A stretch of 33,187 nucleotides of DNA, taken from contig WRMI01000033.1 of NCBI GenBank assembly GCA_009777175.1, positions 1-33,187 of the forward strand, in the 5' to 3' direction. Positions 9,491 through 16,089 of this stretch are shown in pieces. Each line of letters opens with the position of its first letter. Position 1 is the stretch's first letter. The translations under genes were made by a program, and so were the position numbers. The DNA comes from Marinilabiliaceae bacterium (GTDB lineage Bacteria; Bacteroidota; Bacteroidia; Bacteroidales; Marinilabiliaceae). The notes under the pieces were generated by a model. It was given only the letters and a program-made list of their open reading frames with translations, was not told where the DNA came from and searched no databases.

Positions 9491-9754
9491 ATGGCTACAT
9501 ATCAGATAACAATAAACGAAAAGGATACTTTGGGTAAAACTCTTATTGCACTTTTGCAATCTGTGCCTAATGTGGTATCGTTCAATTTGTCGCTTAATAA
9601 AGAAGATAAAAAAAGCGAACAGTATCATAGATTAGACCGCTCATTAGCGGAAGTGCGATTGATGATAGATGGAAAAAAAAAGAAAAAAACAGCGATGGAG
9701 TTCCTTGATGAAATACGTAACAAAAATGAAAATCGAGATAATAACAACAAGTGA
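9491..9754 (+). CDS. Putative type II antitoxin
   Basis: An 87-residue small protein starting MATYQITINEKDTLGKTL. The ATG at 9491 is preferred because the -7 element at 9461-9468 would leave any earlier start outside the transcript. The C-terminal half is charged (EVRLMIDGKKKKK, then AMEFLDEIRNK), as is usual for the toxin-wrapping tail of RelB/Phd-like antitoxins. It overlaps the next gene, a RelE-type toxin, by 29 bp, which is the main reason for the call. By family it would neutralise the toxin and autoregulate the promoter; no DNA-binding fold is obvious from the sequence alone. Confidence 0.7.
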   Translation: MATYQITINEKDTLGKTLIALLQSVPNVVSFNLSLNKEDKKSEQYHRLDRSLAEVRLMIDGKKKKKTAMEFLDEIRNKNENRDNNNK

Positions 9755-10064
9755 TTTTGAAAAAAATTTCAAAAAACTTGCAAAAAAATATCCCTCTTTA
9801 GACAATGATTATGAAATTCTTATCAAGGATTTGCAAAAAAATCCTAGAAAGGGCAGTGACTTAGGCAACAATATGCGAAAGGTACGAATGGCAATAACCT
9901 CCAAAAACAAAGGAAAAAGAGGCGGAGCAAGAGTACTAACTTGTAACGTGCTAATTGATGTTCAAAATACCGACATTTATTTGTTAGATATTTACGATAA
10001 AAGCGATAAAGATACCGCATCAAAAAAAGAAATCCTCCAACTGAAAATGAAACACGGACTATAA
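9726..10064 (+). CDS. RelE/ParE-superfamily toxin
   Basis: 112 residues from the ATG at 9726; an in-frame ATG at 9669 would extend into the antitoxin gene and add a Lys/Arg-rich run unlikely to be real. The fold signature is clear: FEKNFKKLAKKYPSLDNDYEILIKDLQKNP for the helical hairpin, then strands NMRKVRMAITSKNKGKRGGARVLTCNVLID and NTDIYLLDIYDKSDKDTASKKEIL. This is the Bacteroidetes subfamily of RelE-like toxins, which usually act as mRNA interferases. It overlaps the upstream antitoxin by 29 bp, implying translational coupling. Family assignment is strong; the precise target is unknown. Confidence 0.85.
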   Translation: MKIEIITTSDFEKNFKKLAKKYPSLDNDYEILIKDLQKNPRKGSDLGNNMRKVRMAITSKNKGKRGGARVLTCNVLIDVQNTDIYLLDIYDKSDKDTASKKEILQLKMKHGL

Positions 10065-10161
10065 CCAACACCTACATAGATATGGCATACCACGTAATAT
10101 TTGTTGCTAAGTACCTTATTCACACATTTAAAATTAAATAATTTAATCAAATTTCAAAAAT

Positions 10162-10356
10162 ATGTTAGTAAACGGAAAAAATATCACAATTGACAACAAA
10201 CTTTATTTACAAAAATTTCTCGAACAGGAGGGGTATATTATTGATAGGGTGGCAGTTGAAAAGAACGGTACTATTGTTCCGAAGGATAATTTCGTGTCTG
10301 AAATATTATTAGATAGCGACCATTTAGAAATTGTTAATTTTGTGGGGGGCGGATAA
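10162..10356 (+). CDS. thiS: Sulfur carrier protein ThiS
   Basis: A 64-residue ubiquitin-fold protein that carries sulfur as a C-terminal thiocarboxylate for the thiazole half of thiamine. It opens with MLVNGKNITID and ends ...LEIVNFVGGG, giving the obligatory C-terminal Gly-Gly, here with a third Gly. The stop overlaps the start of the adenylyltransferase gene (TAATG), indicating coupled translation. The thiG, thiH, thiC and thiE genes that normally accompany it are not in this window, and I found no TPP riboswitch in the 97 bp upstream. Confidence 0.88.
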   Translation: MLVNGKNITIDNKLYLQKFLEQEGYIIDRVAVEKNGTIVPKDNFVSEILLDSDHLEIVNFVGGG

Positions 10357-10982
10357 TGGAAAAAGGAATAACACTTTCTGCATTGACAGCAAAAAATATT
10401 CCCAATAGTTCGGCTAAGTTACTAAAAGGAAAAGTTGCCATTGCCGGATTAGGAGGTCTCGGTTCGAACATCGCTGTTATGCTCGCAAGGATTGGTGTTG
10501 GCAAATTATTACTCGTTGATTTCGACAAAGTAGAACCAAGTAACCTGAATCGGCAACATTACAACACTTCGCATATTGGAATGTATAAAACAGAAGCATT
10601 AAAAAGCCAAATTGATGTGATAAATCCTTTTATTGATACGGAAACAGTTACTGTGAAAATCACAGAAGAAAATGCTGCTAAATTATTTATAGATTATCCT
10701 ATTGTTTGTGAAGCATTTGATAATCCTAAATATAAAGCGATTTTAGTGAATGCTTTACTACAAAGTAACGATACAAAAATTGTTGCCGCTTCTGGATTAT
10801 CTGGTTATAAAAGTGCAAATAAAATTACAACAAAGCGTGTTTTTAAAAATCTGTATTTATGCGGTGATTCGGAGTATACATCTGAGGATGAAGACGGATT
10901 AATGGCACCGCGAGTTTCTATTTGTGCCGGACACCAAGCTAATATGATTGTAAGACTTTTGCTCGGAATGGAGGATGTGTAG
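10356..10982 (+). CDS. thiF: ThiS-adenylylating E1-like enzyme ThiF (short family)
   Basis: A 208-residue member of the ThiF/MoeB/HesA E1-like superfamily that activates the ThiS C-terminus with ATP. The nucleotide-binding GLGGLGSN is at residues 31-38, followed by LLLVDFDKVEPSNLNRQ (Asp55, Asp57, Asn65-Arg66-Gln67). Cys169 and Cys190 are C-terminal candidates for the sulfur-transfer step, but the CxxC zinc pairs of longer MoeB/ThiF proteins are absent, matching the short 'ThiF family 2' type. The start overlaps the thiS stop by one base. The stop codon TAG runs into a GTGAATG/AATGAGTG-type repeat. Confidence 0.87.
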   Translation: MEKGITLSALTAKNIPNSSAKLLKGKVAIAGLGGLGSNIAVMLARIGVGKLLLVDFDKVEPSNLNRQHYNTSHIGMYKTEALKSQIDVINPFIDTETVTVKITEENAAKLFIDYPIVCEAFDNPKYKAILVNALLQSNDTKIVAASGLSGYKSANKITTKRVFKNLYLCGDSEYTSEDEDGLMAPRVSICAGHQANMIVRLLLGMEDV

Positions 10983-11335
10983 GTGGTGAATGTGTAAATG
11001 AGTGTAGGGGCGCACCCTTGCGGTCGCCCGCCTTGTAGTAAATGAGTAAATGAGTGAATGAGTGAATGAGAAAAAACCTTATTTTTCACCTTATTTTTTC
11101 AACAAAACAACCTTAGTAGAAAAATGAGTGAATGAGTGTAGGGGCGCACCCTTGCGGTCGCACGACTTGTAATAAATGAGGAAATGAGAAAAAAACCTAA
11201 TTTTCGTGTATTTCAATAAATTCAATAACAATTTCAATAAATTCGTGATAATTAGTGAAAATTCGTGGCTAAAAATAATCATATAATTCGTGGCTAAAAA
11301 TAATCGTGTAATTCATGGCTCAAAATAAACTGATA
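10983..11335. repeat. Composite intergenic repeat region before the TolC gene
   Basis: In order: AATGAGTG octamers, the hairpin unit TAGGGGCGCACCCTTGCGGT (11005-11030), more octamers, the AACAAAACAACCTTAGTAG module (11101-11119), octamers, a second TAGGGGCGCACC hairpin unit (11139-11165), octamers, the TATTTCAATAAATTCAATAA module, and a 25-bp unit beginning ATTCGTGGCTAAAAATAAT repeated three times at 11261-11285, 11286-11310 and 11311-11335. No gene is present. Confidence 0.85.
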
Positions 11336-11437
11336 AAAAACAACAACATTTTTCTCATTTTATCAAATTTTTTTATCAAAAAATCGTTATACACAAAAAA
11401 AATAGATTTTATGACTAAATTTTTTTATCAATATAAT

Positions 11438-12919
11438 ATGAAAAAAATAATAGTACTACTTATTCTATTGCCAACTTTTATATTTGGCAAGGCACAAATA
11501 ACCTTAGATTTAACTTTGGAACAGGCAATAGAATTAGCATACGTGCAGTCGCTTTACAGTTTTAGGGCAAAAAATATGTATTTAGCAAGTTATTGGGAAT
11601 TTAGGAGTTTTAAAGCCTCTCGTTTGCCCGGTCTTACTTTAAGGGCAACACCTGTAAGGTTTTCTCAAAGAGTTCAGCCCGACTATACCAACGAAAACTT
11701 TTTAAAAGTTCATACTTTTACTTCCTCCGGCGAATTAAGTATAAGTCAAAACTTTACACCAACAGGAGGAGTTTTTGAAATTGCGTCAAGCCTCGAAAGG
11801 ATAGAAAATTTCAGTAGTGAAAAAAAAGGTAGTCCCATTAGTTTTACATCATACCCTATTTCTATTGGTTTTGTACAATCACTTAACGGATACAACTCAT
11901 TTCGGTGGGAAGCAAAAACCGAGCCATTGAAATTTGAAATGGCTAAAAAGAACTACCTTCAATCGCTTCAAAGTATTGCGTTACAGACAATTATGGTCTT
12001 TTTTAATGCTATTGATGCCGAAATTGAAAAAGTGATTTCTGAAACTAACTATTCAAATGCTGATACTCTTCATCGCATTGGTAGTGGTAGGTTTGAAATT
12101 GGTACTGTTACGCAAGACGAACTTTTAGATTTAGAACTTGGACTACTGAATGCAGAGATTTCTCTATCAAGGTCTGAAATTGGCTTGCGAGAAGCAAGAA
12201 CATCTTTAAATTCTTTTTTGGGTTTACCCGAAGACATCAACATTAATTGTATTGTCCCTTTTGAAATACCTCCGTTAAAAGTAAATGTCGATGATGCCTT
12301 AAATTTAGCGCTTGAAAACAATCCTGATATATTAAATTACGAACTTAGCCTTCTGAATGCCAAAGAAAGAGTTGCTCAAACACGCGCAAATACGGGTTTA
12401 AATGCGTCAGTTAGAGCAAGTGCAGGATACAATAAACAGGACGAAAAATTGTCGGGTGTTTATCAGTCTCCTTACGAAAATAGTAACGCTGTTTTTGTTT
12501 CTCTTAATGTTCCGTTAGTAGATTGGGGATATAGAAAAGGACAAGTTCAGATGGCAAAATCTAATCAGGAAGTAACTGAAATTCAGGCTGCTCAAAATAT
12601 GATTGATTTTGAACAAAAAATTATTAATGAAGTTTTGAAATTTAATCTTCAGGAAAAACAGGTCGCAATAGCCTCAAAAGCCGATACAGTTGCTCAATTA
12701 GGTTTTAATGTTACAATGCAACGTTTTAGGATTGATAAAGTTGACGTAATTCGTTTAAATTCAGCACGAACGAGCCTCGATGCCGCCCGAAGAAATTATT
12801 ATAACGCTTTACGAAACTATTGGGCAAGTTTTTATACAATAAGGCAATTAACGCTATATGACTTTCTTAACGAAAAAACATTGATAGAGGAGTTGGATGA
12901 GCTGTTGCAAAAGAAGTGA
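11438..12919 (+). CDS. TolC-family outer-membrane efflux channel
   Basis: 493 residues from the ATG at 11438, where a proper signal peptide begins (MKKIIVLLILLPTFIFGKAQ). The frame is open back to 11315, but that part encodes no signal and overlaps a tandem repeat. Two outer-membrane efflux repeats are visible: LTLEQAIELAYVQS with a long helix around LSRSEIGLREARTSLNSFLGLP, and VDDALNLALENNPDILNYELSLLNAKERVAQTRAN followed by SLNVPLVDWGYRKGQVQMA. These form the trimeric beta-barrel and helical tunnel of type I/RND/MacAB-type exporters. A membrane-fusion protein follows about 390 bp later, beyond a repeat region. The stop TGA is part of a GTAGTGA array. Confidence 0.9.
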   Translation: MKKIIVLLILLPTFIFGKAQITLDLTLEQAIELAYVQSLYSFRAKNMYLASYWEFRSFKASRLPGLTLRATPVRFSQRVQPDYTNENFLKVHTFTSSGELSISQNFTPTGGVFEIASSLERIENFSSEKKGSPISFTSYPISIGFVQSLNGYNSFRWEAKTEPLKFEMAKKNYLQSLQSIALQTIMVFFNAIDAEIEKVISETNYSNADTLHRIGSGRFEIGTVTQDELLDLELGLLNAEISLSRSEIGLREARTSLNSFLGLPEDININCIVPFEIPPLKVNVDDALNLALENNPDILNYELSLLNAKERVAQTRANTGLNASVRASAGYNKQDEKLSGVYQSPYENSNAVFVSLNVPLVDWGYRKGQVQMAKSNQEVTEIQAAQNMIDFEQKIINEVLKFNLQEKQVAIASKADTVAQLGFNVTMQRFRIDKVDVIRLNSARTSLDAARRNYYNALRNYWASFYTIRQLTLYDFLNEKTLIEELDELLQKK

Positions 12920-13313
12920 GTAGTGAGTAATGAGTAGTGAGTAGTGAGTAGTGAGTAGTGAGTAATGAGTAATGAGTAGTGAGTAGCGAGTAGTGAGTAA
13001 TGAGTATTTAGTTATTAGAGAATGAGTGAATGAGTAAATGAGTGAATGAGTGAATGAGAAAATGAGTAAATGAGTAAGTGAGGGAATGAGTAAATGGGTG
13101 AATGAGTAAATAAGAAAAAACCTTATTTTTTTAACAAAACAACCTTAGTAGAAAAATGAGTAAATGAGTCATTAACCACTAATCACTAACCACTAACCAC
13201 TATTTTTGCGACCTTTGCGTTCTCAACTTTGCGCCTTTGCGTTAAAAAGAACCGTGAAAATTAATGTATTTCAATAAATTCAATAACAAATTCGTGGCTA
13301 AAATAAATAATAT
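12916..13313. repeat. Heptamer, octamer and module array between tolC-like and mfp genes
   Basis: 12916-13001 is a period-7 array of GTAGTGA/GTAATGA that begins at the TGA stop of the channel gene. 13020-13110 is a period-8 AATGAGTG/AATGAGTA array. Then follow the CAACCTTAGTAGAAAAATGAG module (13140-13160, one base beyond the 20-base core CAACCTTAGTAGAAAAATGA), an inverted-sense CCACTAA array (about 13170-13201), the CTCAACTTTGCGCCTTTGCG string (about 13221-13240) and the TATTTCAATAAATTCAATAA / ATTCGTGGCTAAA module (13266-13301) just before the next start codon. No gene is present. Confidence 0.88.
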
Positions 13314-14570
13314 ATGAAAAAAATATGGCAATTATTAATCTTTCTTGGAATTATAGTCATTGCGGCTGTAATTTATTATTTCGTTACACGTGAAGGTGGC
13401 GACAAAGAAGCCGCAATAGTAAAAGTTGAGGAAGGTAATTTTGAAATGACCGTTACCGCAATGGGAGAGTTAGAAGCACTTGTTTCTAAAGATATTACAA
13501 TACCCGAGATAATGCAGAATATGCCGTGGAGTTTACGCGTATATCAACTTCCTATTAATGATATGGTTAAAGAAGGTACAGTAGTCAAAAGAGGAGACTA
13601 TGTTGCAACCCTCGGCGCAATGTCTATCGAAGAAAATATTAAAAGAATCACTGACCTTATGCTTTCACGAGAGGTCGAATTTGAAAATGCTAAAATTGAT
13701 AGTTCATTAGTATTGTCCGAAGCAAGAGACGGAATACGGCGTGCAAAAGATGTTGTTACTGATAGAGAAATTAAATTAGAACAGTCGATTTATGAATCAC
13801 AAGCAGTGCAAAGACAAGCACAAATAAACCTTGAAGTATCTCAAAGAAATTTTGAACAAGCAGAACGAAATTACATTAGTCTCAAACGTAAGCACGAAAT
13901 TAAAGTAGATAGGGCAAAAGAAAATTTAAACAAAGAAATTAAAGATATTGAATTGCTCGAAAATTTGAAAAAAGAGGTCATTATTAAAGCACCCGGACGT
14001 GGCTTGATTGTTTATCAGCGAGACTATTCTGGCGAAAAAATTAAACCCGGTTCAAATGTTAGCCGTTGGCAACCTTTTATTGCTATGTTGCCCGATTTAA
14101 CTACACTTCAATCTGTTACATACGTCAAAGAAATTGATATTGCAAAAATTGATGTGGGAATGATTGTACGCCTAAAAATTGACGCATTCCCCGAAAAAGA
14201 TTTTAACGGCGAAATTACTCGCATCGCAAACGTGGGACAAGAACTTAGCGGTCAATTCCTTACGGGTTTCAAAGTAGAAATTAAAGTTGACCCTGCAGGT
14301 GAAACACTACTTCCCGGAATGACATCTACTAACATTATTATTGTGCAAAACCTTAAAGACGTTCTTACGGTGCCCAGACAAGCAATTTTCACCGAAGACG
14401 ACATCTTTTTTGTCTACAAAAAAGATGGACTATCAACTATAAAACAAGAAGTTTCTATTGGCGGCGAAAATGAAACGCACGTATTAATAGAAAAAGGCTT
14501 GCAAAAAGGAGACAAAGTGCTTACACAACCACCAAAATCTGCCGAAGATTTAAATTTAGTTAGTGGTTAG
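13314..14570 (+). CDS. Periplasmic membrane-fusion (HlyD/MacA-type) adaptor
   Basis: A 418-residue adaptor with one N-terminal membrane anchor (residues 5-24). It has a lipoyl-type half motif near VKRGDYVATLGA, a long coiled-coil hairpin at about residues 110-215, the returning lipoyl half VIIKAPGRGLIVYQRDY, and beta-barrel and membrane-proximal domains including GMIVRLKIDAFPEKDFNGEITRIAN and LLPGMTSTNIIIV ... LTVPRQAIF. It would link an inner-membrane transporter to the TolC-like channel encoded upstream. No ABC permease, ATPase or RND pump is encoded nearby, which is odd because this trio is normally contiguous. The gene ends LVSG, with its stop provided by a short GTTAGTG repeat. Transcriptional control by the following LytTR system is a reasonable guess. 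Confidence 0.88.
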   Translation: MKKIWQLLIFLGIIVIAAVIYYFVTREGGDKEAAIVKVEEGNFEMTVTAMGELEALVSKDITIPEIMQNMPWSLRVYQLPINDMVKEGTVVKRGDYVATLGAMSIEENIKRITDLMLSREVEFENAKIDSSLVLSEARDGIRRAKDVVTDREIKLEQSIYESQAVQRQAQINLEVSQRNFEQAERNYISLKRKHEIKVDRAKENLNKEIKDIELLENLKKEVIIKAPGRGLIVYQRDYSGEKIKPGSNVSRWQPFIAMLPDLTTLQSVTYVKEIDIAKIDVGMIVRLKIDAFPEKDFNGEITRIANVGQELSGQFLTGFKVEIKVDPAGETLLPGMTSTNIIIVQNLKDVLTVPRQAIFTEDDIFFVYKKDGLSTIKQEVSIGGENETHVLIEKGLQKGDKVLTQPPKSAEDLNLVSG

Positions 14571-14657
14571 TGATTTTTTTTCTGACAAATAGCGACATTT
14601 TTAGTTTGCGGAATCATTTTCATAATCCTTTGTAATTTAATGTATTAAAATGTTTTT

Positions 14658-14928
14658 ACCTGCATTATTCATGCGAGGTATATCTGGGTATCGTTGTGTG
14701 TGCGACCCTTGCAGTCGCACAATTACCATCCTATATATGGTATTGTAGAGGCGAGGCTTGCCCTCGTCCGTTTTATTCTACCCAACCCTCGTCGTTTTTT
14801 TTATTTAGGCAAACGCAAAGGTTGCTCATACAATGTCTTTCTCCATATCATTCAAGGCAAACGTAAGGGTTGCCCCATACAGATGTCGTATAACGAAACG
14901 ACATATTTCCTTTATGAATAATGCAGGC
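14658..14928. repeat. Inverted-repeat-bounded element carrying REP-like hairpins
   Basis: A perfect 14-bp inverted repeat, CCTGCATTATTCAT (14659-14672) and ATGAATAATGCAGG (14914-14927), bounds 241 bp. Inside are several hairpins with different stems and similar CCTTGC-type loops: TGTGCGAC...GTCGCACA at 14699-14721, GCGAGG...CCCTCGTC at about 14751-14768, and two GGCAAACG...GGTTGC units (about 14808-14825 and 14855-14876). The ends match those of the MITE-like copies elsewhere in the window, but the interior differs. Small open frames across it are not convincing genes. Confidence 0.7.
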
Positions 14929-14998
14929 GAAAAAAATCTACAAATTCTTTTATTTTTGCGAAAAATTATCCCTAAATCACAAAAAATCCCCCCTTTTA

Positions 14999-15032
14999 TG
15001 CACGAATGGTAAAATTTTGTGCACGAATGGTA
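14999..15032 (+). promoter_or_regulatory. 13-bp direct repeat, candidate LytTR operator
   Basis: TGCACGAATGGTA occurs twice without mismatch, at 14999-15011 and 15020-15032, so the period is exactly 21 bp (two helical turns). It lies 15 bp upstream of a possible -33 element and 67 bp before the LytTR regulator start. LytTR domains are known to bind pairs of direct repeats about 21-22 bp apart, typically just upstream of the promoter, so autoregulation is the simplest reading. Confidence 0.6.
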
Positions 15033-15046
15033 TCTTTTTTTTATTT

Positions 15047-15073
15047 TTTGTATTGAAATTATTTATATTTTTG
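15047..15073 (+). promoter_or_regulatory. Probable promoter of the LytTR regulator
   Basis: TATTTTTG at 15066-15073 matches the -7 consensus exactly, with TTTG at 15047-15050 after a short 15-bp spacer. A weak -33 spacing fits an activated promoter. The 19-bp string ATTTTTGCAAAAAATTTTT here also occurs in the uvrD promoter at 20927-20945. Confidence 0.55.
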
Positions 15074-15098
15074 CAAAAAATTTTTACACACTTTTGTT

Positions 15099-15806
15099 AT
15101 GCATAGAATATTAATCGTTGACGACGAAAAACCCGCACGAGAATTTATTGCTCACTTAGTCTCGTCATTCTTAGAAAATTCTAAAATAGTACAAATTGAT
15201 AATCCAATTGATGCGTTAAATAAGTTACAGAAAGATTATTTTGACCTGCTTTTTTTGGATATTTGTATGCCCGATATGACAGGACTCGAACTTTTAGAAA
15301 AAATCCAACAAGCAGGAAAGTTCCCTTATACAGTGATTATTTCTGCTCATAGAGAATTTGACTATGCCGTCAAAGGTATAGAACTTAAAGTTGTCCAATA
15401 TATTACAAAACCCCTTTATAATGAAAAAATTAGAGGAGTTATCAATAATTATCTGAAATATATTAAAGAACAAACATTAGAACTTAAATTCCCAAGAGGT
15501 ACACTGCGAATTAAACATGACAGGATTGTTGCCATTGAAACATTAGAAAGAACAAAAGTGAAAATTTATACTACTAATGAGGTAATTTCTTTTGTAACAG
15601 GTCATTTGAGCAAGTTCTTTGAAATCCTTCCCAAAAATTTTAGATATATTAGGCGAGATTGTATCTTAAATTTCAACCTAATAGACGATTATAACAACAA
15701 ATCTAAAGAAGTAGAAGTAAATACAGCTTATGGCAAACTAACCTTTGCCGTCAGCAGAGACAATATGAAAAAAATAGTGAAACGAAGCGAGGAAATTAGT
15801 GGTTAG
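15099..15806 (+). CDS. LytTR-family response regulator
   Basis: A 235-residue two-domain regulator. The receiver domain (about 1-120) has the acidic pair Asp8-Asp9, the phospho-acceptor Asp54 in LFLDICMPDMTG, Ser82 in VIISAHREF and Lys104 in YITKP. The C-terminal LytTR DNA-binding domain (about 130-230) includes IVAIETLERTKVKIYTTNEVI, LPKNFRYIRRDCILNFNLID and VSRDNMKKI. It would be phosphorylated by the LytS-type kinase encoded 283 bp downstream. The 13-bp direct repeat upstream is a probable binding site. The last codons ATT AGT GGT TAG are part of the following GTTAGTG repeat array, so the C-terminal residues may be repeat-derived. Confidence 0.92.
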   Translation: MHRILIVDDEKPAREFIAHLVSSFLENSKIVQIDNPIDALNKLQKDYFDLLFLDICMPDMTGLELLEKIQQAGKFPYTVIISAHREFDYAVKGIELKVVQYITKPLYNEKIRGVINNYLKYIKEQTLELKFPRGTLRIKHDRIVAIETLERTKVKIYTTNEVISFVTGHLSKFFEILPKNFRYIRRDCILNFNLIDDYNNKSKEVEVNTAYGKLTFAVSRDNMKKIVKRSEEISG

Positions 15807-16080
15807 TGGTTAGTGGTTAGTGGTTAGTGATTAGTGGTTAGTGATTAGCGGTTAGTGGTTAGTGGTTAGTGATTAGCGGTTAGTGGTTAGTGATTAGTAG
15901 GGGCGCACCCTCTGTAAAGACGTGGCGTGCCACGTCTCTAAAATATTGTGTTCTTTGTGTATTTCAATAAATTCAATAACCAAAACCTTTGTGTTCTTTG
16001 AGGTAAAAAAATAGTTCTCAATTTTGCGACCTTGCGTTAAATTTATTAGTGAAAATTAGTGTAATTAGTGGTTAAATAAA
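15795..16080. repeat. GTTAGTG array, REP-like hairpin and pre-start strings
   Basis: 15795-15899 is a period-7 array of about 14 GTTAGTG/ATTAGTG/ATTAGCG units that overlaps the end of the regulator gene. It is followed by half of the TAGGGGCGCACCC unit joined to the hairpin GACGTGGC-GT-GCCACGTC (15919-15936), the TATTTCAATAAATTCAATAA string and a TTTTGCGACCTTGCGTTAAA string. No gene is present; the kinase gene starts just after it at 16090. Confidence 0.88.
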
Positions 16081-16089
16081 AAATAAAAT

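Noticed and set aside
10065..10161. Possible TPP riboswitch upstream of thiS
   Set aside because: Only 97 bp are available and the conserved CTGAGA and ACCTGAT-type elements are not present.
10460..10475. GGTTCGAAC string resembling a tRNA T-arm
   Set aside because: It lies inside thiF and encodes the GLGSN nucleotide-binding loop; no acceptor or anticodon arms are found around it.
14694..15106. Two small plus-strand open frames
   Set aside because: They run across hairpins, an inverted-repeat element and the promoter of the LytTR gene, with no protein-like composition.
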